Below are positions 34,466 through 44,133 of a stretch of 64,000 bases of DNA, piece after piece; the first letter of the stretch is position 1; every line of letters starts with the position of its first letter. This DNA comes from Wolbachia endosymbiont of Spodoptera picta (lineage in GTDB: Bacteria; Pseudomonadota; Alphaproteobacteria; Rickettsiales; Anaplasmataceae), in the NCBI RefSeq assembly GCF_018141665.1, contig NZ_CP067976.1, forward strand, positions 806,001 through 870,000, in the 5' to 3' direction. A model generated the notes under the pieces. It had not been told where the DNA came from and did not search any database. It saw only the letters and a list, made by a program, of their open reading frames with translations. Both the position numbers and the translations under genes were made by a program.

Positions 34466-36379
34466 TCAACAGTAGGCACTACTCTTTATCACCTCAACAT
34501 TTTCTCTTGGCAGTTCTTTAATAAATCGAGAAGTGTGCATTGGTTGCCACTGATTATTAATTTCCCTCCTATCTGCACATGAAATGATTAACCTTTCTTT
34601 GGCTCTGGTTATGCCGACATATGCGAGTCTCCTTTCTTCTTCTAAAGCTTTACCACTTTTATCTTCAAAAGATCTTTGATGAGGAAATAATCCTTCTTCC
34701 CAACCAGGTAAAAACACACACGGAAATTCAAGCCCTTTAGCCGCATGAAGAGTCATAACATATACAGTGTCATCGCTATTCATATTATCCACTTCCATCA
34801 CCAAACTAATATGCTCCAAGAAGGTTATAGTGCTGTCAAAATTCTTCAAAGATGAAATGAGCTCTTTAACATTTTCTATTCGCGCTAAACCCGTCACTCC
34901 TTCATTCTCAAGCATTTCCATATATCCTGATTGATTTGCTACGATTTTAACAAATTCATGCAGTGGTTTTACGCTTACTATTTCTTCCCAAGCTTTAATT
35001 TTATTTAAAAAATCATTTATTGAGAGTTTAATTCTTTCGGTTACTTGATCACTATTAACCAATATTTTTGCTGCCTGAAAAAAAGAAATTTTGTTATCCT
35101 GAGCAGTCGTGTATATTTTCTTTAGAGTTGTAGCTCCTATGCTTCTTTTGGGACGATTTACGATCCTTTCAAAAGCGAGATCATCATTATTATTTGTAAC
35201 AAGTCTCAAATATGCAATTATATCCCTTATTTCTTGACGTTCGTAGAATTTTACGCCACTTATAATCCTATAGGGAATTGAATATTTTATAAAATACTCT
35301 TCGAACACTCTAGTTTGAAAAGTCGCTCTTACGAGCACTGCAATGTCACTAAATCTGTATTTATTGAGCTTTAATATCTGTTCGCTTATGAACCTTGCTT
35401 CAGCTTTCCCGTCCCATAATTTTATTAGATTTACCTTTTCCCCTTCAATGTTTGTTGTCCACAACTTTTTTTCTAAGCGAGTCTTATTGTGATTGATAAC
35501 ATATGATGCAGTTGCAAGTATGTGGGATGTTGACCTGTAGTTACACTCCAGTTTAACGGTTTTTGCATTTTTAAAATCATCGGAAAATTTCAAAATATTT
35601 TCAACTTCTGCACCACGCCAACTGTATATCGATTGATCGTCATCTCCTACACAACAAATATTTGAGTGCTCTTTTGCAAGGTATTTTAGCCAAAGATATT
35701 GTATTGCATTTGTATCTTGATATTCATCTACCATGATATATTTAAACTTGTTTTGGTAGTAGGATAGAACCTCGGTCTTTTGATTAAAGAGTTGTATGTT
35801 ATATAGCAATAAGTCACCAAAATCGACAGAGTTAAGGAATTTTAACCTTTCCTGATACTGGTGATAGACTTTGAGTGCAGTTACGTACACTGGCCTAAAT
35901 GATTGAACGTCTTCCACTTCGAATGGCAGTAAACACTTCTCTTTCCATTGCTGAATAATATTCATAATGGTCTTACATTTTTCTGATAGGTAATCAGGGC
36001 TGATTTCATTCATGATGTTTTTTATTACCTGTAATTGGTCATCCACACCAATAATTGTAAAATTGGAATTTAGCCCCACGACTTCAGCATGATGACGTAG
36101 AATTTTTGCTGCAATTGCATGGAAAGTGCCAAGCCATGGTATGTTTGTGCCCGTGAGTTCAAGCACTCTTGATATCATTTCATTTGCTGCTTTGTTCGTG
36201 AATGTAACTGCTAATATTTCATCAGAATAAGCGTGACCGTTTCTAATTATGTGCGCTATTCTTGAAGTAATCGTTCTTGTTTTTCCCGTTCCCGCCCCTG
36301 CCAGTATCAAAATTGGCCCATTTAAGTTAGTTACAGCTAATTGTTGCTCTGGATTTAACAGTGAGAGATAATCGTTCAT
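34466..36379 (-). CDS. uvrD: UvrD/PcrA-type DNA helicase
   Basis: A 637-residue superfamily 1A helicase, shorter than E. coli UvrD because the C-terminal extension is missing. Seen: motif I AGAGTGKTRT, motif Ia AVTFTNKAANEM, motif II VDEYQDTN, motif III GDDDQSIYSWRGAE, motif IV NYRS, motif V TLHAAKGLEFP, and motif VI AYVGITRAKE. It unwinds DNA 3' to 5' in excision and mismatch repair. It converges with the alpha/beta hydrolase gene. Confidence 0.93.
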   Translation of the reverse strand: MNDYLSLLNPEQQLAVTNLNGPILILAGAGTGKTRTITSRIAHIIRNGHAYSDEILAVTFTNKAANEMISRVLELTGTNIPWLGTFHAIAAKILRHHAEVVGLNSNFTIIGVDDQLQVIKNIMNEISPDYLSEKCKTIMNIIQQWKEKCLLPFEVEDVQSFRPVYVTALKVYHQYQERLKFLNSVDFGDLLLYNIQLFNQKTEVLSYYQNKFKYIMVDEYQDTNAIQYLWLKYLAKEHSNICCVGDDDQSIYSWRGAEVENILKFSDDFKNAKTVKLECNYRSTSHILATASYVINHNKTRLEKKLWTTNIEGEKVNLIKLWDGKAEARFISEQILKLNKYRFSDIAVLVRATFQTRVFEEYFIKYSIPYRIISGVKFYERQEIRDIIAYLRLVTNNNDDLAFERIVNRPKRSIGATTLKKIYTTAQDNKISFFQAAKILVNSDQVTERIKLSINDFLNKIKAWEEIVSVKPLHEFVKIVANQSGYMEMLENEGVTGLARIENVKELISSLKNFDSTITFLEHISLVMEVDNMNSDDTVYVMTLHAAKGLEFPCVFLPGWEEGLFPHQRSFEDKSGKALEEERRLAYVGITRAKERLIISCADRREINNQWQPMHTSRFIKELPRENVEVIKSSAYC

Positions 36380-36507
36380 TGAAGCCCTATAGACTATAAC
36401 TCCGTAAAGTTAAACCTATGATCCAAATATTGTAAAGATTTTATTGAATAGAACAGTTTAAAGAATGCTTCACTCAAGTACTACATATTTAAACGTAGGT
36501 TTTTTAT

Positions 36508-36816
36508 CTATCTTGTTTTAGTAGCTTCAGGTGTATGTCGAGTAACAACAACTTGATTTGAGGTATTGGCACTAGAGCTTCTGCTTGTTGGGTGGATAGG
36601 TGGAGTTTTGAATGGCTTAGGCTTACGATTCAGTTCCTTCATCTCTATTTCCTCAGCTTTAACAGGAAGTTTTTCTGGAACATAGAAGTTATGCATTTCA
36701 GGTCGTTCAGTGAGATTTTCATATGTTTCTTTCAACCAAGCTCCGATATCATATATAAACCCATATGCTTTTTCTTTAAATTCTCTCCATGATCTGCCTA
36801 AACTGGCTAGTGTATT
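36508..36816 (-). pseudogene. C-terminal fragment of an unknown protein
   Basis: The minus strand is open for 102 codons from a stop at 36817 to 36508. It reads LGRSWREFKEKAYGFIYDIG, then NFYVPEKLPVKAEEIEMKEL, and ends in a serine/proline/threonine-rich tail (HPTSRSSSANTSNQ). The only starts are internal (TTG at 36735), so the fragment looks like the end of a longer gene whose front has been lost. I do not recognise the family. Confidence 0.35.
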
Positions 36817-37137
36817 TTATTGAAGTAAATTGTCACATAATCTCTTGTGGTATATTGATAACTCTCTCTATTTAATTTTTCACTTTGCTTGTCACAAGTT
36901 TTGAAGTAACCAAATATGTTATACATTTTGAGCTATGACTAACTATTAACATGCATATATTATACATTAATAAATTAAAATTGTCAAGAGTGCTTGTGTG
37001 ACTGAGGAAATGCTCTATATAATAATTTAAAATGGAGCTGAAGCTTGTAGTACAATGTTTTTAAACGTTTAATATAATATTGACTTTACGGCAATAATTA
37101 TTTTAAGTTAGTAACTATTGTTGCAGTTAAAGTATCG
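36817..37137. other. AT-rich upstream region of the nuoJ operon
   Basis: A gap of 321 bp with no credible reading frame. It is very AT-rich, has no repeat that I recognise, and precedes a long same-strand block from nuoJ to ccmE, so it probably holds the promoter. Confidence 0.5.
36994..37023 (+). promoter_or_regulatory. Candidate promoter for nuoJKLMN-birA-ccmDE
   Basis: TTGTGT (36994), an 18-bp spacer, then a perfect TATAAT (37018-37023). The -35 box matches four of six positions. It lies 115 bp before nuoJ. In such AT-rich DNA a chance match is quite possible. Confidence 0.3.
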
Positions 37138-37725
37138 ATGCCTTTTTTCTTTTGTTTTTTCGCAATTCTTAGCATTTTATCTGCTGTTTGTGTAATTAGC
37201 GTAAGGAATCCTGTGCATGCAGTATTATTTTTAATTTTCACCTTCGTTAACTCTGCAGTGCTTTTTATTCTCCTTGGAGCTGAATTCATTGCTATGATGG
37301 TGCTGATAGTATACATCGGTGCAGTTGCAGTGTTATTCCTCTTTGTAGTCATGATGCTCGATATCGACTACATAAGATTGCATCAGGGTTTTGCAAAGCA
37401 TTTCACTCTTGGTGCTATATTATGTGTTGTGTTTTTTCTAATCATCAGCTTTGTAATTCGCAGCTCAGCACCGAATATAAGCAATGTTATAAACTATAAT
37501 ACCAATAACGTGAAAGCTATCGGTAATTTGCTTTACACTGACTACATGTACGCTTTTCATCTTTCTGGTATTCTGCTGCTTTTTGCAATTGTTGGTGCAA
37601 TTGCTCTTACTTTGCAGGAAAAGAAAAAAGGAGTTAGAAAACAGAACGTGTTAAAGCAATTGACACAATCTTCATCTGTAAAATTGATTAAGGCTAAATT
37701 TGGAAAAGGAGTGGAATGGAAATAG
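37138..37725 (+). CDS. nuoJ: NADH-quinone oxidoreductase subunit J
   Basis: A 195-residue membrane protein with five hydrophobic helices. Seen: NPVHAVLFLIFTFVNSA, and FIAMMVLIVYIGAVAVLFLF, which is the NuoJ helix-3 signature with its pi-bulge region. It belongs to the membrane arm of complex I, at the E-channel leading to the proton pumps. Its stop overlaps the nuoK start by 10 nt. Confidence 0.95.
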   Translation: MPFFFCFFAILSILSAVCVISVRNPVHAVLFLIFTFVNSAVLFILLGAEFIAMMVLIVYIGAVAVLFLFVVMMLDIDYIRLHQGFAKHFTLGAILCVVFFLIISFVIRSSAPNISNVINYNTNNVKAIGNLLYTDYMYAFHLSGILLLFAIVGAIALTLQEKKKGVRKQNVLKQLTQSSSVKLIKAKFGKGVEWK

Positions 37726-38024
37726 GATTAAATCACTTTTTGATAATTGCTGCTGTTTTGTTCACTATTGGAGTGTGTGGTATTTTCATCAACCGTAAGA
37801 GCATAATCAACATACTGTTATCAATAGAAATATTATTGCTGGCGATTAACATCAATTTAGTTGCTTTTTCTGCCTTTATGAATGATATAGTTGGGCAAAT
37901 TTTTGTGATGTTTGTGTTGACTGTTGCAGCAGCAGAGTCAGGAGTTGCGCTTGCAATATTGGTTGTATATTATAGAAACCGTGGGAATATAGATGTTAAA
38001 CAAGCGAACTTAATGAAAGAATGA
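37716..38024 (+). CDS. nuoK: NADH-quinone oxidoreductase subunit K
   Basis: A 102-residue three-helix protein, homologue of mitochondrial ND4L. Seen: the conserved membrane glutamates in NILLSIEILLLAININ and VAAAESGVALAILV, both part of the proton path. Length and helices are normal for the family. It lies within the nuoJKLMN unit. Confidence 0.95.
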   Translation: MEIGLNHFLIIAAVLFTIGVCGIFINRKSIINILLSIEILLLAININLVAFSAFMNDIVGQIFVMFVLTVAAAESGVALAILVVYYRNRGNIDVKQANLMKE

Positions 38025-38028
38025 AAGT

Positions 38029-39876
38029 ATGATGGATATACTGAAATTAATAGTATTTTTGCCACTCTTTGGTTCGCTATTTGCAGCACTTTTTAGAAAA
38101 AGTCAGTTAGTTACAACGGCAGGGATTGGAATATCTGCAGTTTTATCTTGGTATGTTTTTCTCACCTTCTCTGAAAATTATCACTTGAGTTTATTTCCTC
38201 TATTTTCATTAAGTGTATTAAAAGTAAATTGGGCAATTAGTGTGGATGCTCTCTCATCCTTAATGCTTATTGTCATTACCACCGTTTCACTAGTAGTCCA
38301 CCTCTATTCTATCGGTTATATGGAGCATGAAAAAGGGAAGTCGAGGTTTTTTTCTTACCTATCGCTATTTACGTTTTGCATGATTGTGCTGGTTGTAAGC
38401 GATAATTTCGTGCAGCTTTTTTTTGGCTGGGAAGGGGTTGGCCTGTGTTCTTATTTACTCATAGGATTTTGGTTCCAAAAATATTCTGCAAATAATGCAG
38501 CAATTAAAGCATTTGTTGTGAATAGGGTAGGAGACTTTGCACTATTGATTGGAATCTTTCTTATTTATTATACATTTCACTCTTTGAATTTTACTGAAGT
38601 TTTTGATACAACTGATCTTCTTGGCACGCAGAACATTAGAGCATTCTGCTGTAAATTCAAAGTAACTCATATAATATGCATATTACTTTTTATTGGCTGT
38701 ATGGGTAAATCTGCACAGCTTGGTTTACATGTTTGGTTGCCAGATGCAATGGAAGGGCCAACCCCTGTTTCTGCACTCATTCACGCAGCAACGATGGTAA
38801 CAGCAGGTATATTTTTAGTAGCAAAATGTTCTCCATTATTTGAGCTATCAAATGTGGCACGAGAATTAATAGTTATTGTTGGGGCACTTACTGCTTTCTT
38901 TGCAGCTACGGTTGCGATTACTCAGAACGATATAAAAAAAATAATTGCTTATTCAACCTGCAGTCAACTTGGTTATATGTTCATGGCATGTGGGCTTTCT
39001 GCTTACAATGTTGCTATTTTTCATTTAATGACACACGCTTTTTTTAAAGCTCTACTATTTCTTGGTGCTGGCAATGTGATTCATGCAATGCATCATGAGC
39101 AAAACATTCAGAAAATGGGAAATTGCTGGAAGAAAATCCCTTGCACTTATACTCTCATGTGGATTGGATCTCTTGGGCTTTCTGGAATATTTCCATTTGC
39201 AGGTTTTTACTCAAAGGATTTGATAATTGAACATGCTTATAGCACGGATAGCTTTGCTTTTGTAATAAGCTTAGTTGTTGCATTCTTCACAGCGTTTTAC
39301 TCTTGGAGGTTATTGCTTCTTGTGTTCCACAGCCAAAAACAAAGTAAAATTAATATACATGAGGCACCAAAGATTATGCTTATACCATTACTGATACTCG
39401 CTTTTGGATCAGTATTTTCTGGAATATGGGGAGCAAATATTTTGAACATAACTAGTAATGCGTTTTGGAAATCAAGTTTAGTGATGATTGATGAGCATAG
39501 AGTTCATAATTTCTTTATAAAACTACTGCCAACCTTAGCAAGCCTAAGTGGAATAGCACTTGCGTACCTAATTTACCAATATCAAGTAATTAGGCAAATT
39601 AAGAGTAAATTTTTACTTAAGTTTTTGCAGAATAAATGGTACTTTGATGAGGTGTATGAGTTTGTTATAATTGCACCGATAAGGTTTATATCTAGGCTTC
39701 TATGGAAGTTTGATGTTAAGGCTATTGATTCATTTGGACCAAATGGTGTTGTAAGGTTGGTTAATGAATGTTCAAAAAGTTCTATAAAGTTACAAACTGG
39801 TTATATATTTGATTATGCATTTATTATGTTTGTTACTTTAATAATCGGTGCTTTATATATTATTGGAATTAAATAG
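38029..39876 (+). CDS. nuoL: NADH-quinone oxidoreductase subunit L
   Basis: A 615-residue antiporter-like subunit. Seen: DNFVQLFFGWEGVGLCSYLL with the key glutamate, KSAQLGLHVWLPDAMEGPTP, ALIHAATMVTAG, and QNDIKKIIAYSTCSQLGYM with the pump lysine. The C-terminus carries the long lateral helix region and a final membrane anchor. It pumps protons at the far end of complex I. A start at 38032 (second ATG) is equally possible. Confidence 0.95.
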   Translation: MMDILKLIVFLPLFGSLFAALFRKSQLVTTAGIGISAVLSWYVFLTFSENYHLSLFPLFSLSVLKVNWAISVDALSSLMLIVITTVSLVVHLYSIGYMEHEKGKSRFFSYLSLFTFCMIVLVVSDNFVQLFFGWEGVGLCSYLLIGFWFQKYSANNAAIKAFVVNRVGDFALLIGIFLIYYTFHSLNFTEVFDTTDLLGTQNIRAFCCKFKVTHIICILLFIGCMGKSAQLGLHVWLPDAMEGPTPVSALIHAATMVTAGIFLVAKCSPLFELSNVARELIVIVGALTAFFAATVAITQNDIKKIIAYSTCSQLGYMFMACGLSAYNVAIFHLMTHAFFKALLFLGAGNVIHAMHHEQNIQKMGNCWKKIPCTYTLMWIGSLGLSGIFPFAGFYSKDLIIEHAYSTDSFAFVISLVVAFFTAFYSWRLLLLVFHSQKQSKINIHEAPKIMLIPLLILAFGSVFSGIWGANILNITSNAFWKSSLVMIDEHRVHNFFIKLLPTLASLSGIALAYLIYQYQVIRQIKSKFLLKFLQNKWYFDEVYEFVIIAPIRFISRLLWKFDVKAIDSFGPNGVVRLVNECSKSSIKLQTGYIFDYAFIMFVTLIIGALYIIGIK

Positions 39877-39879
39877 AAG

Positions 39880-41322
39880 GTGTTGTTACTTAGTATATTC
39901 TTGCTTCCACTGATAGGAGCGTTGATTTTATCCTCGATCAGGATTAATCATCAATCTATACACTTAAGATTCCTTGCCCTATTTTTTGCTGTACTTCCAT
40001 TTTTGCTTAGCATTGTAGCTTGTATAGAATTTGATTATAACAATACGGACTTTCAGTTTGTCAGCTATCCAGTAAGAGATATTGGAATAGGGGTGGATGG
40101 AATATCGTTGCTTTTCCTTCTGCTTACAACTTTCTTGTTTGTTATTTGTATGCTCTATAATTGCAAAATGAGTTATACGACCCTAAAAGCCTATATGGCA
40201 TTATTTCTACTGCTTGAGAGTTTTGTAGTCGGTTTTTTCGTTTCACTGAATGCTATAAGCTTTTATGTGTTTTTTGAAGCTGTCTTAATACCAATGTTCT
40301 TTATTATTGGCATTTGGGGAGGGAAGCAAAGGATATATGCGACGTTTAAGTTATTTCTTTATACATTAACTGGTTCATTATTATTTCTACTTGGGTTAGT
40401 ATACGTCTATAGTGTTTTTGGAACGTTTAGTATACAAAAATTAGCTACATTAGTGCCAAGCCTTGATCTTGAAGTGCAGTCATTGCTATGGATTGCATTT
40501 TTTATTTCTTTTGCAATAAAAGTACCGATGTTTCCATTTCACACTTGGCTTCCTGATGCACATGTGCAATCACCAACTTCTGGGTCTGTGATTTTAGCTG
40601 GCTTGCTTATTAAAATGGGGGGATATGGATTTTTAAGGTTTTCTATTCCAATGCTTCCTCAGGCAAGTTTGTATTTTTCAAATTTCGTTGTTGTGCTGAG
40701 CATTATTGCGGTGATATATGCTTCTCTAGTTGCGTTTGCTCAAGATGATATAAAGAAGTTAATAGCTTATTCTTCAATAGCACATATGGGGATCGTTACC
40801 GCTGGCCTCTTTTCATTTTGTGAGGAAGGAGTACTGGGTAGCATATTTCAAATGATTAGTCATGGCCTTATTTCTGCTGCTTTATTTTTGTGTGTTGGAA
40901 TGCTATATACTCGAACTGGAACTTTGGAGATTGCAAAGTATTTTGGCATAGTAAACACAATGCCAAAATTTGGTTTTATGTTCATTTTATTTTCAATGGC
41001 TTCAATAGGGCTACCTGGAACATCTGGATTCATAGGTGAGTTTTTGGCTATGGTTGGAATGTTTAAGAGCATAGGGTTTTTTACAGGATTTATCGCACTT
41101 GGCACTATTTTAAGCGCAGTTTATATGCTGAATTTATGTAAGCAAATAATATGGGGGGTTAGCTATTCTAAATTATTAAATAATCGCTTGGATAGCATAG
41201 AATTTTCTATCTTAATTCTGCTTGCAGTGTTTGTTATTTTGCTTGGATTCTACCCAACCCTTGCACTGAATTATTTGAAGCCATGTATGGCAAATTTGTT
41301 AATCAAATATAATGCGCTATGA
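39880..41322 (+). CDS. nuoM: NADH-quinone oxidoreductase subunit M
   Basis: A 480-residue antiporter-like subunit. Seen: FYVFFEAVLIPMFFIIGIWG with the essential glutamate, KVPMFPFHTWLPDAHVQ, and DDIKKLIAYSSIAHMG with the pump lysine. It starts with GTG at 39880, 3 nt after the nuoL stop, and overlaps nuoN by 4 nt. It is the middle proton pump in the membrane arm. Confidence 0.95.
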   Translation: MLLLSIFLLPLIGALILSSIRINHQSIHLRFLALFFAVLPFLLSIVACIEFDYNNTDFQFVSYPVRDIGIGVDGISLLFLLLTTFLFVICMLYNCKMSYTTLKAYMALFLLLESFVVGFFVSLNAISFYVFFEAVLIPMFFIIGIWGGKQRIYATFKLFLYTLTGSLLFLLGLVYVYSVFGTFSIQKLATLVPSLDLEVQSLLWIAFFISFAIKVPMFPFHTWLPDAHVQSPTSGSVILAGLLIKMGGYGFLRFSIPMLPQASLYFSNFVVVLSIIAVIYASLVAFAQDDIKKLIAYSSIAHMGIVTAGLFSFCEEGVLGSIFQMISHGLISAALFLCVGMLYTRTGTLEIAKYFGIVNTMPKFGFMFILFSMASIGLPGTSGFIGEFLAMVGMFKSIGFFTGFIALGTILSAVYMLNLCKQIIWGVSYSKLLNNRLDSIEFSILILLAVFVILLGFYPTLALNYLKPCMANLLIKYNAL

Positions 41323-42704
41323 ATTATATACAGATATTGCCGGAAACGTTCTCTATTATCTCCTCGTTAGTGTTGCTACTGCTTGGAATTATATTTAACC
41401 GCCGAACTATCAACTTATTAGCACTTGGCTGCACAGTGGTAACTTTGATTATTTTAATTCTTTCGGCAGAAAACAATGAAATTTTTCTCTTTAATTCGTT
41501 GTTAAAACTCAATTTATACATCAGGTCAGCCCAAGGGTTAATTCTCAGCACAGGAATTTTAATACTTTTGATGCTGAATTTATCAAAATATGACTATAAA
41601 TATGAATTTTCAATATTGATTCTTTTTGCGCTATTTGGCATGGTAACTTTGGTTTCAGCAAATAGTCTGATTTCTTTTTATTTAGCTTTTGAGTTGATGA
41701 GTATATCTTTGTATGTTCTTGCGAGCTTTAATAAAGATTCAGCTTATTCATGTGAAGCAGGAGTGAAATATTTTACACTTAGTGCACTATCTTCCTGCAT
41801 TATGCTATATGGAATGTCGCTGCTTTATGGATATACAGGACAAGTCAATTTCTCTGAGCTCGGTTCATTCTTGCAAAACCATCAGATAACTTATGGAATA
41901 GTTTTTGGGTTAGTTTTTATCCTTATTGGTTTGTGTTTCAAGCTTGCTATTGCTCCTTTTCATATGTGGGCTCCAGATGTCTATCAAGGTGCACCTACCA
42001 TAGTAACTGCGTTTTTTTCTACGGCCCCAAAAGCTACACTTGTAACATTTTTAATTCGATTGATGAATGAAGAGTTAGTAAATGTAAAAAGTTATGTTCA
42101 GCCTATTTTCTTATACGTTTCAGCATTGTCTGTGCTTATCTCAGCTTTTGGGGCCTTGCATCAGCAAAACTTAAAAAGGCTGTTTGCTTACAGTTCAATT
42201 GGTCACATTGGTTTTATATTTGCTTCACTTTCTATTTTTACACAAGCAGGAATAGGTAGTGCCTTAATGTATCTGGTGATATATATCATCACAAGCATAG
42301 GGCTATTCTCATATCTCGTACAAATTGACGATGATGATTGCAATATCGCAAACTTGTCTGGTATAGGAAAAAAGCAACCAATTTTAGCATTCCATCTTTC
42401 TATACTATTACTCTCGATGTCAGGAATACCTCCACTTGCAGGTTTTATCGCTAAATTTTTTATATTCAAAAGTTTAATAAATTCTGGCTTTATCAGCCTG
42501 TCTTTGATCCTTGTAATAGCGAGTGTGATATCATGCTACTATTATTTAAATATCATGAAAGTTATGTATTTTGATAAAGCTAGTGGTAATAAGGTTGCTT
42601 ATTCTAGGGGTCTATTCATTATCACTTCAGTGGTTTCACTGATCAATCTCGTTCTTTTCTTGTATGTAGAAGATCTTGACTCACTCATTAAACTAAAGGG
42701 CTGA
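41319..42704 (+). CDS. nuoN: NADH-quinone oxidoreductase subunit N
   Basis: A 461-residue antiporter-like subunit. Seen: SLISFYLAFELMSISLYVLA with the conserved glutamate, then KLAIAPFHMWAPDVYQGAPT, and QQNLKRLFAYSSIGHIGF with the pump lysine. The start overlaps the nuoM stop (ATGA). It closes the nuoJKLMN block, and birA follows 4 nt later. Confidence 0.95.
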   Translation: MNYIQILPETFSIISSLVLLLLGIIFNRRTINLLALGCTVVTLIILILSAENNEIFLFNSLLKLNLYIRSAQGLILSTGILILLMLNLSKYDYKYEFSILILFALFGMVTLVSANSLISFYLAFELMSISLYVLASFNKDSAYSCEAGVKYFTLSALSSCIMLYGMSLLYGYTGQVNFSELGSFLQNHQITYGIVFGLVFILIGLCFKLAIAPFHMWAPDVYQGAPTIVTAFFSTAPKATLVTFLIRLMNEELVNVKSYVQPIFLYVSALSVLISAFGALHQQNLKRLFAYSSIGHIGFIFASLSIFTQAGIGSALMYLVIYIITSIGLFSYLVQIDDDDCNIANLSGIGKKQPILAFHLSILLLSMSGIPPLAGFIAKFFIFKSLINSGFISLSLILVIASVISCYYYLNIMKVMYFDKASGNKVAYSRGLFIITSVVSLINLVLFLYVEDLDSLIKLKG

Positions 42705-42708
42705 CAAG

Positions 42709-43545
42709 GTGATCCTTGAAGGTTTTCGTATTTATCATTACAAAGAAGTTCCAAGTACTAATAAAGAAGCATTGGGTTTAATTGAGAAAGGGATATCTAA
42801 TGAAACTATTATTATTGCCGATAAACAAGCAGAAGGCAGGGGACGCACTGGAAAAAGCTGGATTTCTCCAGAGGGTAATCTCTATGCAAGTTTGATAATT
42901 AACCAAGAAAAGAATGTCAGCAAATTGACAGAATTGACTTTTGTGACTGCTCTTGCTGTTGGAAATACTTTATTATCGTTAAATTTCTTGAATAATCAAA
43001 CCCACTGCGGTGTCATTCCAGTGCGTGACACTGGAATCCATACTTTCTCTTCTGGATCCCAGTGTCAAAGCACTGGGATGACAAGAGATCAATTCATAAA
43101 CGATCTCAATCTTCAACATAAATGGCCAAATGACATTCTAATCGATGGCAAGAAAATAAGCGGAATATTGCTTGAAAAAAAATCCAATTCAAATTGGCTC
43201 ATTATAGGAATTGGAATTAATGTCAATCATGCGCCACTTCCAGGCACAACGTGCATTAGCAATTACGGTGAATCTGTGTCTTACATGGATCTGTTAAAAG
43301 AATTAATAATAAACTTTAATAAGCTAAGAAAGCAATGGCTATTTGATGGGTTTTATGCTATAAGAGAAATGTGGTTAAAAAAAGCATTCAAAATGAATGA
43401 GCAAATCAGTGTAAAGTTAGCTGACAAATTGTATGAAGGAATTTTTGCTGATATAGATAAAAGTGGTAAATTGGTATTGCAGCAAAAGGATGGAAGCTTA
43501 ATTTATTTTGATGCAGGTGAGTTATTTATTGGCAGTGCATTATGA
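42709..43545 (+). CDS. birA: Biotin-protein ligase with in-frame palindrome insert
   Basis: A 278-residue class I biotin ligase lacking the repressor DNA-binding domain. Seen: the biotinyl-AMP loop EGRGRTGKSWISPEGNLY near residue 43, then KWPNDILIDGKKISGILLE and IGIGINVNH. Between about residues 100 and 128 a foreign stretch (VIPVRDTGIHTFSSGSQCQ) is encoded by a two-hairpin palindromic element, inserted without breaking the frame and in a surface loop just before KWPND. It activates acetyl-CoA or pyruvate carboxylase. The start is GTG at 42709. Confidence 0.93.
   Translation: MILEGFRIYHYKEVPSTNKEALGLIEKGISNETIIIADKQAEGRGRTGKSWISPEGNLYASLIINQEKNVSKLTELTFVTALAVGNTLLSLNFLNNQTHCGVIPVRDTGIHTFSSGSQCQSTGMTRDQFINDLNLQHKWPNDILIDGKKISGILLEKKSNSNWLIIGIGINVNHAPLPGTTCISNYGESVSYMDLLKELIINFNKLRKQWLFDGFYAIREMWLKKAFKMNEQISVKLADKLYEGIFADIDKSGKLVLQQKDGSLIYFDAGELFIGSAL
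43009..43086. repeat. Palindromic element inside birA
   Basis: Two tandem hairpins: ATTCCAGTG/CACTGGAAT (43015-43023, 43029-43037) and ATCCCAGTG/CACTGGGAT (43056-43064, 43071-43079), flanked by GGTGTC and GACAAGAG. The same two-hairpin arrangement stands in non-coding DNA at 52218-52296. This is the Wolbachia palindromic element type described in the literature as able to sit inside genes. Confidence 0.88.
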
Positions 43546-43679
43546 ATACGTATGTAATTTTTGCTTACCTTATTAGTTTTACGTTGATTACCGGAGAACT
43601 GATCCTTACCATTTCTTGCTATACTAAAAGTAAAAAAATTCTAAAAAGCCTGAAAGATAATAATGAAGAAGAAACATAA
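43542..43679 (+). CDS. ccmD: Haem exporter protein CcmD
   Basis: A 45-residue protein: a single membrane helix (YVIFAYLISFTLITGELILT), then a lysine-rich cytoplasmic-side tail. Its size, one-helix layout and place immediately before ccmE identify CcmD. The ATG overlaps the birA stop and the gene overlaps ccmE by 17 nt. CcmD holds the CcmABC/CcmE complex during transfer of haem to CcmE. Confidence 0.8.
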   Translation: MNTYVIFAYLISFTLITGELILTISCYTKSKKILKSLKDNNEEET

Positions 43680-44055
43680 GCGATTAATTATAACTTTAGG
43701 AATTTTCTGCTTTTTAAGCTGCATAGTCTTTTTTATTTTAACAACGCTCAAAGAAAATATCTCATTTTTCTATACAGTAAGTGAAGCCATAGTCTTGCCA
43801 AATAATCAAAAGCCAATCCGTGTTGGTGGAATGGTTGTTGAAAATAGCGTGATACGGAGCGAAAGCGAAGTGATTTTTCAAATGACAGATTTTAATAAGA
43901 GCATTATGGTGAAATATCAGGGAATACTTCCACCAATGTTTTCAGAAAAAAGTGGTGTTGTTGTGCAAGGTAAAATATTTAATAATAGTACCTTTCTTGC
44001 AAATACGGTGTTTGCAAAACATGATGAGAACTATATGCCGAAAGTTTTAAAATAG
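43663..44055 (+). CDS. ccmE: Cytochrome c maturation haem chaperone CcmE
   Basis: A 130-residue protein with an N-terminal membrane anchor (residues about 8-28) and a periplasmic OB-fold. Seen: FFYTVSEA after the anchor, IRVGGMVVENSV, and the haem-binding HxxxY as His120-Asp-Glu-Asn-Tyr124. CcmE carries haem covalently to CcmF/CcmH for attachment to apocytochromes such as the cytochrome c at 33.1 kb. Confidence 0.94.
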   Translation: MKKKHKRLIITLGIFCFLSCIVFFILTTLKENISFFYTVSEAIVLPNNQKPIRVGGMVVENSVIRSESEVIFQMTDFNKSIMVKYQGILPPMFSEKSGVVVQGKIFNNSTFLANTVFAKHDENYMPKVLK

Positions 44056-44091
44056 ATTCCCTAATGCAGCTGTATTGAAACGATATGTAGA

Positions 44092-44125
44092 GAGAGTAAC
44101 AGCCTGCTAGCAAGCTGTTACTCTC
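44092..44125. terminator. Hairpin after ccmE, possible terminator
   Basis: GAGAGTAACAGC (44092-44103) pairs perfectly with GCTGTTACTCTC (44114-44125) around a 10-nt loop. There is no T-run after it on the plus strand. A related sequence (CCTGCTAGCAAGCTGTTACT followed by six Ts) stands at 45856-45882, so the hairpin belongs to a repeated sequence. Confidence 0.5.
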
Positions 44126-44133
44126 CTAACTTG

